64,000 nucleotides of DNA from Anarhynchus alexandrinus (GCA_008711295.1 VUYV01000045.1:1130842-1194841), one strand, 5' to 3'; positions 36,701-50,211 are shown, counted from the first letter of the stretch. Translations and numbers: made by a program. The notes: generated by a model from the letters alone, not told the origin.

Positions 36701-39700
36701 TACAATAAAAGAATCAATCGGCAACAGTTGGACAACCAAACTCATATGATTCGTAGTCAGTTAACCAGTATCTCTGCAAAGAATGCCCATTTCGGTCCTT
36801 TTACATAAATGAAAGATTATCCTTTTGAAGAAAAAAAAATACTAAAAAGAATTGTAAACTCTAGAGAACATATTTAGTGTCTCTTGCCACAAGCGAGCTG
36901 AAAGGAGAGAGTTTATTAAGCCACAAGACGGTGACTCTTTGAGGTCAACTGTCAGATCCTCCCGTAGGTATAGGTTGTGTCCCTATTGCTAAATGACATA
37001 GAGCCGGAGAAAGCATTTAAGCGTCAGATCTGTGATTGTCCATATGACTTACTTCTTACATTATTCTGCAGAACGTTAAGCTTCAGAATGTACTTATGTG
37101 CCAAAGAATTCAAACACTGTCAGTCTGTCTGCAAGGTAAGGAAGGGTTCTGAACTCTAAAGCCTGTAGTCTGGGTCCGAAAACCTTGTGTAAACTTTTCA
37201 AAATAGCCAGTGCAGTCTCTCAAGACTAGAAGACCCAAGAAAAACCTCATGAGCTCGCTGCTGTGCTCTGTGGGCTGTCAGAACAGTGTTACAGTCTCAT
37301 GGGCCTCTATGCGCATGCGACCTCCTAGAGGTATACGGGGTACTGCATGCCGGCTGTTTAAAAATAGTGGTTAACATGGTTAACATTTTGGGGATTGCAA
37401 GGAACAACTGATTAAATAAATCAATTTATAGGTTAAGATAATGCATTTCAGAAAATTTATTTTTCTATATTTATTCACTTTTTCATTGTTGCATCAACTT
37501 GACATCTAGTACAAGTATGAATGAGAATATAAGTTCTGAATAATAATCTTAGCTAGTGTTAAGAACCCTGAAAACCAACCTATGCTTTCCCCAGTGATTG
37601 AATTGATATATTAACCTAAAAGAAATTTTATCATTGCCAGGCATTCAAAGAATATTAAATATTAAGATATTTATATAAGGTAATACATTCTAATGATATG
37701 CTATGTTACAAAGAGAACAGCTGGACTGAAAAAAATCAATTATGTTTAAAATCTTTTGGGTTTCAATATTTCAAATATTTCATATCAGTATTACTTTCCT
37801 GTGGCACTTATCTGCAATGTGACTTTCATGTATGAGAATGAATGTAGGAGAATTTTGTGGTTCCATTTCCAGTTCACTTTCTATTCCAGTCCCAAACACT
37901 GTCCGAATACTTTGCAAACTGGAAAATAAATGAAAAACACCACGGCATCTCCTAAACTTGTATCTTGTTTGATTTGAGCTTTGGGGATTTGAATGAGCAT
38001 CAAATTGAGACAAGTTCAGAGGCAGTCTCGTGGTAGTCTTTGTGGAAGTAAATTCCATGACGGAGCGCGTACTTGGCTGCTCTGGCTGCTGCAGACATGG
38101 GTCTCAGGATATCCCCAAACCAGGATCTAGGCTGTCATCAGCACGTTACAGATGGGATACTCAGTCTTTGTGCTTCAGTTTAGGAACTACCAAAGGACAC
38201 TCGCCAGCCCCGTCTTTTAGAGTGGTTTGCTATAGACAAGACTGAGAAGTCCACATGAGTTGGAAGATGAAGAGGCTTCCTTGAGAGGTTGTAGATCATA
38301 AGAAGAAAATGCTTCTCACCTCTGTTCCTCCCAGAACCTTAGAGAGCAAAATCCAACACTTTTACCTTAGCCTGAGAAAGGGAAGATGGAGAGCTTTTCC
38401 GTATGACTACCCAAACTGAGATCTCTTGTCCAGTGTGCGCAGCCATAGAGGGAATGAGTGTGCCCTTTATTTGTTCTTTTGTACTGAGTTTTTCATGATA
38501 GAATCCCATCTTCAAAGAAGGTGATAAGAAAATGTACAGATATAATAAAACCAATTAAAAAGAGAAATGGATGTATGATTTTAACATATATTATTGTTCT
38601 CAAGTCAGCAACTTTTCATGCAGAAAATGTTATCAGTTTTGAAGAAAAAGATTGAGGGGAGAGGATCACAAATTGATTTTAAATGGTTCCAAGAACAAAA
38701 GGTACTGGGTCGCTGACTGGATTGGTTTTTTAAAGCTTACTGTGAATCAGGCAAGATCTAAAAATAAGAAAGATCTAGCTGAATGCAAAACACATACTGT
38801 GTTCATGAGATGAATCTCAAAATGAAATACAATAAAATTATCAGCTAGTAATGAAATAAAGCAAAGAAATATAGGTCTGTGCCTGCTGTTCAGATGCAAG
38901 AAATTGAATCATGACTGGGTTAAGTGAAACAAACACATCAAATTCCTCCAGAGGACCCTGTGTATAAACAGTTAAAGGAATGGCAGGTGGAATGTTCTAC
39001 TCTACATTTTCCAAGGTGAAAGTAGCAGAGTATATATGTGCTGTGATGCTATAATACTAAGTGCAATCTGTGAACTAGCTAGTTTTTCTGATTTTGGATA
39101 CAGAGAGCATACCTTTTTGGTTTGCAAGTGAAAGATTAAGAAACAGAAGCAGCATTTAACAATTAAAGGTCTTTGAGGGGATCAAAATTCATTTGAACAG
39201 TCCCGTTAATAACACTGAGAGTTTGTCTTTGATATGAAAGGATTGAGTCTAGAACATATGTATGATAATAACACATTACTACCAACAGATTGGCAAGTTA
39301 AAAAAAGCACCCTATCAGAACCAAGGTTCACCTGGGCTTTTCCAGGTGTTGAACTGTAGCGTTTTCTTTCACCGAAGGCCTGATGGAGTGATAAACATCC
39401 ATAATGGCAGCCAAAGGAGAGTGTGTCTAACCTGAGAAAATCCAGGACTGGAATTCAGCCACTCCTTCTCTGAAGCATCATATGGGGAAGTGTCACAGTT
39501 TCAGCTACATGTTCGTTTACATCTTTTGTTTATCTCGAGAGCGTGCATTAAGTGAGAAGTGCAACTTGTGCCTCCTTGTTCCAGGTGACACTGCCCAGTC
39601 GCAGCAGGGGAGGAGCTGCGTGCAGCCAGCTCTGCTTCCTACCTCTCCTTCCAGCACTGTCACGCAACAGAAACATGTGGCAATGACAGAAACATCCAAT

Positions 39701-41342
39701 AAAACCAATAACATTTGATTTCAGAGGCTCAAAACCAGTTTCTGTAAAGCAAAAATGCTGTTTATTATGTCACTCTATGTCTGCAGTGAATAAAGCAAAA
39801 AGATTAAAACGACAACGGGCTTCATACTCAGCCTGCACCCCAATCTTTCCTGGCCAGTTTCTCCAAGCTTTGTCCACCCGGTTAACTGCTTCCTTGCCTT
39901 GGTGAATTTGGCTGCAAAGTGCTGCAGCCTTCCACTTGCTCCCAGTATCTTTCAGCATGTTTAAAATCTGCTGGCTCTCACTTCTGCCTACCTCAGCATC
40001 TGTAAGGTTTTCAAATTTGCTTTGATCCTAAATTCAGGGATGATGATGCTGCAGGCCACTAGCTTGTTCGGATGCAGGTTATTCTGCTTCTGGTCCCCAC
40101 TGGTCTCCAGTGCCACTCGAGGATGAATAGCAGCTCACCTTTGTTCTTTGAAGGACCTGGTGTTTGCAGCGGTTTTGTCTCCTGTTGTTTTTGCTCTAAC
40201 AGCTTCCTCTGGTTTAGCTCTGTGCATTCAGGTAGGATAATAGCAAGACAGTCTGAAGTCTGCATATTTACAGGAAATAAAATGAATATCTTCCTCATTC
40301 TGCAGAATATATAATAAAGCAAATAACTAATAAATGCTAATGGTTTCTTGAGTTTCCAACCTTTGGCATGGTTTAATCAGATTTTTATCCAAGTAGGAGG
40401 AAAACACTGAATGGAGATTCATTTTAAAAAGAGAGTTCATTCAGTTTGTATGGATCTCTGTTTTTCTGAAGTGTTCATGTTCTTCAGAAAGCACATATTT
40501 TATATCACTCACTAAGCAAATAAAAGAAAGACTCTTGACCCACACTGTTCTTCAGATGTGAAAAGGAAATGAAATCACACCTCCTCAGTTTTTTGTAATT
40601 CAAATTCTTCCCCTGAGGGCATAGCTTAGGGAGAAAAGGACCTATATACTCTGCTCTCTCCTACTGATGTTACACATAAATGAAAGAAGCTCTTTAATTA
40701 AAAGCCCACCCAGCTTCCATCGTATTGTGTACCTTGTTTTCTTTTTAGAAGTTTTGTTGGTATTTTTTTCAGCGCTTAAATCGCACATTTTCTCAACAAT
40801 CCTACTAAGGAGGAACTAGGAATTAAAATAAAATATCTAAAATATGAAAAAAAATCCATTTAGTGATTTTTGTTCTCTACCAAGGAGTGGATCATTGCTC
40901 TGATTACTGCAACTATGCTTCTGGGTAAACAAATAATACAGTCATCAATAAAAAGATCAGATGAAAATGTGCTAACAGCCTAGCTGAGAAAGAGCATCAA
41001 AGTCAGAAAGAGCCTTGGCATTAATTCTAACAGAAACAAGTCCGAGGTTGGTAAATTCCTATTGTGCCTTTCTTATAAGCTGCATCTGCAGCTTCTCTCA
41101 TGACTGATCTAACATGACACCTTGATGAAATGGTATGAACTTTAAAGCAAAGACCGAACTGAGTACTGGCATGATTTTCTGTCTTCGTTGTCAAATCCTG
41201 GATGCTGAGAGAGCTTGTAGAAAAGTTACATGTTTGCATAAAGATTTAGATGTTGCTTTTTTCTATTAGAATGTGAACTAAGATGTTGAATGATGAGTTT
41301 TCTTGAGTTGTTGTGTTTCTAATTAGATTGCATAGAAATATC
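30779..41342. other. 10.6 kb without recognisable genes or mobile elements
   Basis: The longest stretch with nothing recognisable. It is AT-rich with short A/T runs (33320, 34860, 35125, 35806-35820). A somewhat GC-richer patch at 39540-39710 is open on both strands. One NRF1-like motif lies at 37310-37320. Open frames reach 96 codons at most and none resembles a known protein. Lack of recognisable repeats could mean old unique sequence or conserved non-coding content; this cannot be told from one sequence. Confidence 0.5.
37310..37320. promoter_or_regulatory. NRF1-like palindromic motif TGCGCATGCGA
   Basis: Matches the known NRF1 consensus YGCGCAYGCGCR except for A in place of C near the 3' end. 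Three CpGs in eleven bases is unusual in this AT-rich stretch. Nothing nearby looks like a CpG-island promoter, so a functional role is doubtful. Confidence 0.3.
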
Positions 41343-41783
41343 GGCCACGAAGATGATCAGAGGGATGGAGCACCTCTCCTATGAGGAGAGGCTGAGAGAG
41401 TTGGGGTTGTTCAACCTAGGCAAAAGAAGGCTCCAGGGAGACCTTATAGCAGCTTTCCAGTACCTAAAGGGGGCCTACAGGAAAGATGGGGAGGGACTTT
41501 TTACAAGGGCATGTAGTGATAGAACAAGGGGGAATGGCTTCAAACTGGAAGAAGGTAGATTTAGATTAGATATTTAGGAAGAAATTTTTCACTTTGAGGA
41601 TAGTAAGGCACTGGAACAGGTTACCCAGAGAAGTTATGGAAGCCCCATCCCCTGGAGCTGTTCAAGGCCAGGCTGGATGGGGCTTTGAGCAACCTGGTCT
41701 AGTGGGAGGTGTCCCTGCCTATGGCAGGGCGGTTGGAACTCGATGATGTTCAAGGTTCCTTCCAACCTAAACCATTCTGTGAT
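41343..41783 (+). mobile_element. CR1: CR1 LINE 3' end, ~440 bp
   Basis: Begins with 'GGCCACGAAGATGATCAGAG', runs through the ORF2 C-terminus and 3' UTR ('GTCTAGTGGGAGGTGTCCCT') and ends CCATTCTGTGAT. The translated segment 41353-41577 reads MIRGMEHLSYEERLRELGLF, NLGKRRLQGDLIAAFQYLKG, AYRKDGEGLFTRACSDRTRG, NGFKLEEGRFRLDI and then hits a stop (TAG in place of an R codon before KKFF). It is the same subfamily as 30185-30540 and 42843-43393. Confidence 0.93.
41353..41577 (+). pseudogene. CR1 ORF2 C-terminal fragment (75 codons)
   Basis: Open frame with the LRELGLFNLGKRRLQGDLI block and the TRGNGFKLEEGRFRLDI block of CR1 RT C-termini, terminated by a premature stop. No start codon of its own and no catalytic region. 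A fragment of the 5'-truncated element that contains it. Confidence 0.85.
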
Positions 41784-42842
41784 ATACGTAACAAATTAGA
41801 ACAATTAAAAATTCATCAAGTAGACAGATGAACAAGGCATGCATCCTGGACATGGTAAGAATTATAAGTAGTCAAATACAAGCCAAAGTTTTTGAAGTTG
41901 CCTAAGCTGCAGTAGCAAGGCACCTTGTGCTGTTCAGTCACCCACAGATGGACTGAACATCTACCACAGAAAAGTGCTGATCTATAGGAAATTTCCATAG
42001 CTGTATTTCTTGCCTACGTCTCTTACGCCTAAACTCCTAGTAGGTAATAAAGAGATCAATTGCCACAGGAACAGAAACACAACTCTAAAGACCAGTCTTG
42101 ATAACCCTAGATATATCATGGTGTAACTTGAGAGATTTCATGGGAGTTCCTTCTAATTTCTATGAGTGCAAATTCTTTCAGCAATACAATTCAGTTTGTC
42201 TTAAGTCAGTGAAGGTATATGAATTTATGCCAGATGAATATCTGACCTTTTTGCTGAGAGAAAACAAACAACGTTTGTAAATTCCTACTTTAAAATGTTT
42301 CCTGCAAGTTTTCTGAAAAAAAAAAAAAAACCACACATGTTTTTGAGGTTTAAACTCCTTTGGTTATCAGAAAAGATAGAGCGATAGATAGAAATTGAAT
42401 CTTCAATTGACAGATTAAAATAAACAGACATGCAAAGTTAAGCTCTCGATATAGTAAAGCTTCCTAGAAACAACTTTATTTTGGGGCACAGCTGAAGTTT
42501 TGCTCTTTGCTTACAAAGATGCAAACTCTCTGTGGATACAAAGGAATCAAAACCAAGACATTCAAGACTTGGCTATATGAAACTGTAGAGAAATGTATCT
42601 TAATGAAATAGTTCAGACCTTTCTGCTTCAGGAGGTGTTAACATACCCTTCTCCAGGCAAATTCCAAACTGGCAGCCTTGACATAGGTTTCTCCATGAGA
42701 CTTAGGCGATAAGACGTATAATCTGTGAACTGCATGATATGGGAAGCTATGACTTCCCATATATTTCTCTGTACCCATAGAGCCTCCCTTCCCCGTATCA
42801 CCTCTTTTTCCCAGCATGGCAAGTCCCAGCTGGTAAGATGAC
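41784..42842. other. No recognised feature
   Basis: About 1 kb between two CR1 3' ends. Contains an A-run (42315-42330). Overlapping minus-strand open frames at 42628-42999 extend into the antisense of the next CR1 and are not genes. Confidence 0.5.
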
Positions 42843-43393
42843 AAGGAAGAGGGAAGTGATTCTGTCCCTCTAGTCTGCTCTTGTGAGACCCTACTGGCAG
42901 TACAGCGTCCAGCTCTGGAGGAGTCAGCACAGGAGAGACATGGACCTGTTGGAGCGGGTCCAGAGGAGGGCCGCAAAAATGATCAGAGGGATGGAGCACC
43001 TCTCCCGTGAGGACAGGCTGAGAGAGTTGGGGGGTTGTTCAGCCTGCAGAAGAGAAGCCTTTCAGTACTTAAAGGAGGCTTATAAAAAAGATGGACACAA
43101 ACTTTTTAGCAGGACCTGTTACAATAGGACAAGGACATGGTTTTAAACTAAAAGACTGAAGATTTAGACTAGATATAAGGAAGAAATTTTTTTTCAACGA
43201 GGGTGGTGAAACAGTGGAACAGGTTGCCCAGAGAGGTGGTAAATGTTCCATCCCTGCGAACGTTCAAGGTCAGGCTGTATAGGGCTCTGAGCAACCTGAT
43301 CTGGCTGAAGATATCTCTGCTCATTGCAGGGGGGTAGGACTAGGTGACTTTCGAATATCCCTTCCAACCCAGACTATTCTATGATTCTATTCT
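42843..43393 (+). mobile_element. CR1: CR1 LINE 3' end, ~550 bp, with internal deletion
   Basis: Plus-strand CR1 from 'GAGGGAAGTGATTCTGTCCC' through 'CCTGTTGGAGCGGGTCCAGA' and 'ATGATCAGAGGGATGGAGCA' to the octamers ATTCTATGATTCTATTCT. Translated text includes RDMDLLERVQRRAAKMIRGM and EHLSREDRLRELGG. Compared with the copy at 41343 it lacks about two dozen bases between 'agaagagaag' and 'cctttcagtact' (near 43053), removing the 'LRGDLIA' codons. Confidence 0.92.
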
Positions 43394-46300
43394 AAGGTAG
43401 TAAGAAAGGGAAAACCTGCCATAAAAGTTTTCAGGAAGCACGCATGAAATTCAGAACTAGTTGCGGAAGGAAGTACTAAATTTTGGATAGATAGACTAAT
43501 GCTTGCTCTTGTGATTCTTTGGTGATTCGGTGAGTGACATCTCCTGTCCCAGGGTGCACATCTGGCCTCTCCATCTCTTAGAAATGAAAGCAAGTAAAAA
43601 GAAAAGGCAGATTGTTTGGGAAGGGCTTCTTAAAGAGAAAGAAATAACTTTTAAAGCTTTGTTCATTTTTGCTTTGAGAAAACAGAAAATCCCTAAAACT
43701 GACCTCTAGATTTGAAGGTACTTGGTTTCTTATTACGTTATACTACCCATTATATTAATTAATTGTTATCTCTGATGGTCATAGAGGATATGAACTCAGA
43801 GAAGATGCTGAAAAGTAATTGCTTGCAAATATGTTGTCTGTATTGAAGAGCACAGATATCACAGCTGCTTCCCTCACTCTCCTTTTGTGCAGTTTCACAA
43901 GGAGCTGACTAAAGGACATGAGGTAAATGTAGGATATAAACTGCAACTCATTTTGGTGAAACACAAGGACTAAAATTTAATATGAAATATCAGCTGGTAA
44001 GGGAGATTGGCTGCTGGTGAATAATAATCACCCAGGCTCTAACTCTGCCTTCTACCTCAATAAGTGACTCAACAGCTATGAATACTAAGTACAAGTTGAC
44101 CTCTTATAGTAAATACCTTTAACAACAGTAGGATTTATATCTAAAAACAAACCATCAGTTTCTTATCTTTTCTAAAGTATGTTTTACTACCCATGCAATT
44201 TTATATGGGAGGAATTAAGTTGTTTGAATTTGTATCTTCAAATACGTGTGCCGAAACTGTTAGCATTAGTAACAGCCACTGATAGGCACTGCCCCCATAT
44301 TCTACTGTTTACAGTAAGACGAAAAGGGTCTGTTATGCGGCAGAAAAGCTGGAAGACTAAGGCCCAAGGCTAACAAGATCCAGAGGTTCACAGAAGTTGC
44401 AATTTTATGTCTCATAAAGCTCTAGATAGGCACTTCCCAAGCACACTTTGCTCAAGCGCCTCACTAAGAAAGAGTGGGGACAGTAGCAGCCCCTGCGAGC
44501 TCTGTGCTTAGCTGCCTGCATGGGCAGGGGCACATGTGTCTCCCAGATCCTCTACTCACAGACTTTATTCTGCATAGCTCTCTGGGGTAGCTTTTTTTGT
44601 CTCCACTTCCAAGTATTTGCAGTCCAATATATTGTAATTTCCTAGGACACTTGAAAGTCACTTTTAGCTTTTTTCAAACAATTAATAATGCTTTATCACC
44701 AGAATAAACTGATGTATTATAAGTGACTGTAGCTGAGTGGGTTGGATGTCTTTGCACTCTATCTTTGAAACTGGAACAGCTCAAGTTTGTGAGACTGTAC
44801 GCACGCAGATCAAAATGCACCCAATGGGACAATGTTTATTTAGAAACCTATATATAAGTAAGTGTGTGTGTATAGTTTTATAGATGACTTTGCAAATGAA
44901 AGAATGAATTAGATTTGCTAGTCTCCAGATCCTTGTTGTTATCTCAAATACTACAAAAGTGAGCAATTTCATGATTTTCTTTTCCTTCCTGTACCACATG
45001 TTCTTTTCAGCCAAATTGAAACTGTGCCTTAACACAGTTTCTCCAGCTCAGGGGAGCTAAATGTACCAAGGGGAGAAGGGAGCTGGGATTCCTTCACATT
45101 CACCATGTTCTATTCTTAGACCTGTGAATCCCAGAGCAGCAGAAATCAGCTTATCCAGCCCAAACCTCAGTGGGTCTATGGCTGGGACTGACTCTGCCTA
45201 CCCTGGACCTGGGCATATTTCCTTTGTTCCTCGACCAGGATAGCCCTTCTTCCCTAGAGAGGAGGCAAGAGATAAAACAGAAGATTTTAAATCCTCCATT
45301 TCAAAGATGAAGGTGCAATTGCTGGCAGAATAGTCAGAGACGTGGCCTGGGCAAGGGACGAGTAGGAGAGGAGGGTGGGCTCGGCTGTGCTGGGCTCCGA
45401 TACTTCTTTTTTGTCATAGAAAGTGCTCTTACATTTGTTACAGAGAATTTAAATGGCTTCAGCTAATTAGTTTTTATTTATACAGCTTCTCAATAATTAT
45501 TGTACAAAGCCCTGGGGTAAAAATCTCTCGGTCATAATTTCAGGACCTACATATGTGTTTTCCTGAAACGGTGGATCTCAAGTATACATGTAAGGAATTT
45601 CCCCAGGTGAAGGTGGATGTAGACATGACTTTGAACACTGTTGGGAATCAGAGATAACACACCTATGAATAATTTTATATTTGAAATTTAATAAGCAAAT
45701 ATATATAACTAATTCAATAACTGGGAATTGTGCTACAGCAGTGCTCAATATTTTGTTGCCATTTGAGGTTATTTAAATAGACAATTAACATGTTGTTCCC
45801 AAAATCTTAGTGAACTTCTCAGCATTCAGTTTTCATTTGGTAATTATTTATGGTTTTTCAGGAAGAATTTTTTGCTGAAAGATATAAAAATGTATCTCAG
45901 CTGTAAAAGTATGCTCGCTAGTTCACCTTATCTCTTGAAGCTGCATCACACCTCCACAGCAAGTGTTATAACTAACACAGTGCTTCGTGGCATCTTTGGC
46001 AGAAGTCACTAATTCAGAGTGTGTGACCAGTAAGCGTCCACACATGCCTCGCTGTCCGTGGCAGGACTTCCATTAAATCCTTAGAAGACATGATCTGGAA
46101 GTCTGTCTTGCCAGAGACTGCTCTCATTTAACCCACAGGGGTTTTAGGTTCCCAGTTGAATTAATTCAGCTTTGCCACCATCCTCCCTGTTTTCAGTCAG
46201 TGGCTGTTTGAGGAACTGCCTGACAGCACAGGATCCTGCAGGAAACAGGGTCAGCCATCTGTAAGATCCTTGGCCAGAAACTCCCCTACCAGGGGCTGGC

Positions 46301-48902
46301 TTCTGGTCCTCAGGGAAATAATCAATCTACACAGTCTTGAACTGGTGTTTCATTTTGGTGATTTTCAAAGCATAAGAAGAGCGTCTCTGGGTAAATAACT
46401 TGCACCCAAGTTTGCTCTGTGGTTATTCCTCCCCTTAGTCACCCAGAATTGGGAGCAGAGAAAGCTCCTCCCCACATCTCTGTATACCGCCTGAATATTT
46501 GGGCTTTATGCAGGTGACATAAAGAATATTCAGAAAAATGGTTATTTCTTCTTCTTGCTCAAAATTAAGAAAACTTTAGGCCTATTCAAGAGCTTTCAGA
46601 GCATGAAGAGACTTCTGCAAACAGAGTATGAGGAATATAAATTCTTTCCATAACTTGTACCCTAACTTTTCCACAGCCCAAATGTTGACTGTTTCCTATA
46701 TGGTGCCTCCAGAGAAGCCACCTTCATAATATCTCTTTAGTAGGCAGAGAAGTACAAATGCAGGTGAAACTTTACCCAGGAATGGTTTCTTCAGTTTCTA
46801 GTTTCTACGGTTGCCACACCAGTTTCTCCACTGGTGTAGTGGAGAAATCAAAGCTAAAAGTAGGTAAACAGTGTTTGAAAAAATTCAATTAAGTTTGTTT
46901 CTTGTATGCACAATAAAAGTTAGCTTACCCACTTTCTTTTTCTATCATCTCCCCACTGCTTTCCAACCCAGTCCTCAAGTGTCACTTGATCATTCATTTC
47001 TTTGCAGTCTCTTTCCAAGAATGTAGTAAATATTTTGCAAGATGGATGCAATGGTAGAATATTGGACTGTGTGAAATGGACTGTCAGCAAGGTACTGCTC
47101 TGAAAAACTAGAGACAAAAATATCTAGGAATCATATACACTAACGCAGTGGATCTGATTTACAAATCAAATGAACAGAATTAGCAACTGAAAGGGATAAT
47201 AAAAATAAATATTACAGCAAGTTTAATCTTTTTTTTTTTGGTCAAGGTTTTAAGCTTCCTTTATCAAATTGTAAACTTGTATCACAAAAAAGGGGAGTTT
47301 TTGTGAAAAGTCACAGCTTTCTAATTTCAAATATTTGTAGGCTTTAAACTACCAGTATTTCAGCAGACCTGCCTCACCAAATATTTAAAAAAAAAAAAAA
47401 ACAGTAGAGAAGACAGGGAAAAAAATGAATAACTTCAGTTTTTAAAAAAGAGAAAAAAACTCCTGGGATTCCAGTATGTTGAAGAACGTGTCCCAGGGGA
47501 AGAGCATGGAGGCAGCACAATATACAACAGAGTGCTTGTGCAGCGCATGTCCGCAGTGCCTCCCCGCAGAGCACGGAGAAACTGTAGACATTGATGCTAA
47601 TAGAGAGGGGGCCTGTGTCTGCGTGAGGCTGCGCTTGCTACAACTGTTACACAGGTTCCTCAGCTGCCCACCACCTCCTACCCTGAGCAGCACACCGCCT
47701 CCAGGAACCAGTTCACTCCCCTCTGTGCGGCTCTGCCATAATTAGGTCCAGTACGCTACTGGAGAAGTAAAGCATCCAATTTAATGTCTGTGACAATTCA
47801 GATTAGGGTGGATATGTAACCTCAACTGAAAACCACATACAGAAATAAAGGCAAAAGAGGGGAAAAAATAAAATAGTTTCTTGCTCTTAAGAAAAATCCA
47901 ATGCTGGCCAGCTTTGACAAGCATCCATTTATGTTTCTATTGCAACGCCTCTTTTAACTTGCTGCTCCAAATAAATATCTTAACACTATATATAGAAAAT
48001 TAGTGTACAACGGATCCACAAAAAGTTCTCTTTTCCAACTTCACCGCAGTATTTTTCCTCACACATCTCTTTCACTAAAGATATTCCCTTTTCTAAATAT
48101 CTAAGTTCACTGACTGTAATTTAAATATCTCCAGTCCTCATTAATTTGCAGTTAGGAAATTAGGCCAGATCTGTATTCCTGCTAATGTAAAAATATTGCC
48201 TTCAGGAATATCAAAAGAATTTTAATGACATTTCTTTACGCAAATAAAACAGTCATGCAGTTCTTTTTTCCTGTTCTATTTTCATTGTGCTGGTTAAGGA
48301 GTGGGAATATACCCTTATAATCGAGCATCATTTATATAATATGCTAATTCATCAGTGGTGGCTCATCAGCAGCAATGTGAACTTTGAGAACTCTGCAAAG
48401 AATGCAATGGGGACAGGTTTTTCTTGGGGGCTTCCAGTGCACTCCACAAAGAACTGTGTTTCACAGGTGTTTGCAGAGAGGACACGCTGCCTCAGCCACG
48501 CAAGGCTGGCTCTCCTGCCTGTCCACACAGCAATAGGCCTAAAAATCTCATGGAGCTCTTTTAAGTTCACATTTATAGTTCCAAGACTTAGGTATATTTG
48601 GTCATAATGTTTTCAGAATCTCTCTCTCTCTGGTACACATGGAGAAGAAAAAAAGATAAATTCATTTTTTGAGGACAAGGAACACTTTAAACCCAAACTG
48701 AATATAGGAGGGAAGGAGAGTTTTGTGGGGACTCAGCATTTTAAGTTCAGTTCTCAGTAGGTCACAGAATTACTAAGTAGCCTGAAGCCTCAACTCTTCA
48801 TTTGTCAAAAGCGTATAGGAGTCATTGCAAGAGTGTATAAAATGGCAAACAGCATTTAGGCAACTGAATTCTGCCCCTGGTCATGCAATTCAAAGGAGCA
48901 TA
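43394..48902. other. 5.5 kb without recognisable genes or mobile elements
   Basis: AT-rich with modest GC-richer patches (44470-44560, 45310-45410, 47480-47745). The last has an 89-codon plus-strand frame and an 83-codon minus-strand frame overlapping, neither like a known protein. A-runs occur at 47386-47401. No exon can be supported. Confidence 0.5.
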
Positions 48903-48967
48903 TGGAGCGATGCAGCTCGCGCTAAGTTGCGCCGCTGGTGGACATCTGGATCGCTCTCTACGCTCCA
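48903..48967. other. CpG-dense, stem-forming 65-bp segment
   Basis: Bounded by a perfect 7-base inverted repeat, TGGAGCG (48903-48909) and CGCTCCA (48961-48967). An alternative pairing is GAGCGAT (48905-48911) with ATCGCTC (48950-48956). Inside it, CAGC..GCGC (48913-48922) can pair with GCGC.GCTG (48929-48937) around a TAAGTT loop. Seven CpGs fall within about 60 bases while the surroundings are nearly CpG-free. It resembles no RNA family I know. It is not a tRNA: there is no TTC-containing T-loop and the length is wrong. Confidence 0.4.
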
Positions 48968-50211
48968 CCAACTGTAGACTGGACCTTTGTTGGCTGTAAC
49001 AAGAATTTAGGCATATATAGACATCATCTTATAGAAACTTTGACTGATGTGCCTTAACCCTGAGGTTTTCCAGCACTTTTTGATGTGCTAAAGTCAGGCA
49101 ACCTGGCTCCCTCTGCTCCGTTTTCCTCGTCTATGAATGAAGACAGCAAGTACTACTGCAAAGCAGTGTTGTAGTCTAGTTCAATTAGTATTTGAACTTC
49201 TCTCTGCGGTAAGTCATTTGGATAAAACTCATGTTCTCCTCTGCAAAAACATTCTTTATTGGAGGAATTCCCCTCAGTCTTTGACTCTGTAAATTACTGT
49301 CTCAGTTGATGAGGAAAGGATGAGTTCTCCTTTCTGAGAATTAGGCATCCTGCCTTCCCCACGCTGTACACAGCTCCTCACATAAAGATGTTAAACTTAG
49401 CCAAACATTTTTTCTATGCAGCTTTTAAGTGTCTTTACTACTGTAATGGGAATATTTTTTTTTCTACTGAAATACAGTAATACCGCATGCTTCAACTTTC
49501 CTTTCTCAGCTTTGTTTCAAAATGCTTTACACATCTTTTCTGTTTAACTGCAATCATAATAATGAGAACCTTTTCATCTTCACAAACATTAGCCTTCCCT
49601 AGTTGCTTATCAATAGAAAGAATAGGAGGGAAAATTTATGGTTTTATGAGTTATTCTAGAAAGAAATATGTTCAAGGAGTTATGATCAAGACAGAAAAAC
49701 ATCATAATCCCGTGTTGCCTGTGTCGGTATCTTGCTAGAAAATTTATATACCACAGTCGAGGTAATTACTGCATCTGTGTGTGATCTATCAAGACACAGT
49801 GATTATAAAAAGCTGCTGTCTGGAAAATTCCCATCTTCTTATTCCTCCTCCAATTTGATTCTTAGTAGAAAGCTAAATAATTTACACAACTGAAAATTAC
49901 TTTTTTTTTTTAGCTTTTTTTTCAGTAAAGTACCATGTCAAGCTAGATGCTAGGTACTCATCCCTCCAGATTAATCAAATTGCAGCGATCTCCAGGATGC
50001 TAAGATTTCATTTTCTTTGACTGGTGGATTCCAACTACCAAGAGATTCATCACTGCAAATTATGCACTTGCAAACAAAACAAAACAGGATGAAAGCCAAT
50101 AATAATTTAAGATATCTGTTCCTAAAGAGACGTTTGAAAAACTAACAGCTTCATTCCCCGCCCCTTCATAAGGCTGTCCACAGTTTTTATAGTGTCATAG
50201 CAAGACGCTGA
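48968..50211. other. No recognised feature
   Basis: About 1.2 kb of AT-rich sequence with T-runs (49456, 49900). The 83-codon frame at 49487-49738 resembles nothing known. Confidence 0.5.

Noticed and set aside
47476..47745. 89-codon Cys/Pro-rich plus-strand frame in a GC-richer patch
   Set aside because: Overlapped by open minus-strand frames and lacks a cysteine spacing that fits a known family.
48903..48970. tRNA-like acceptor stem TGGAGCG/CGCTCCA followed by CCA
   Set aside because: No T-loop or D-loop consensus and only 65 nt between ends, so not a tRNA gene.
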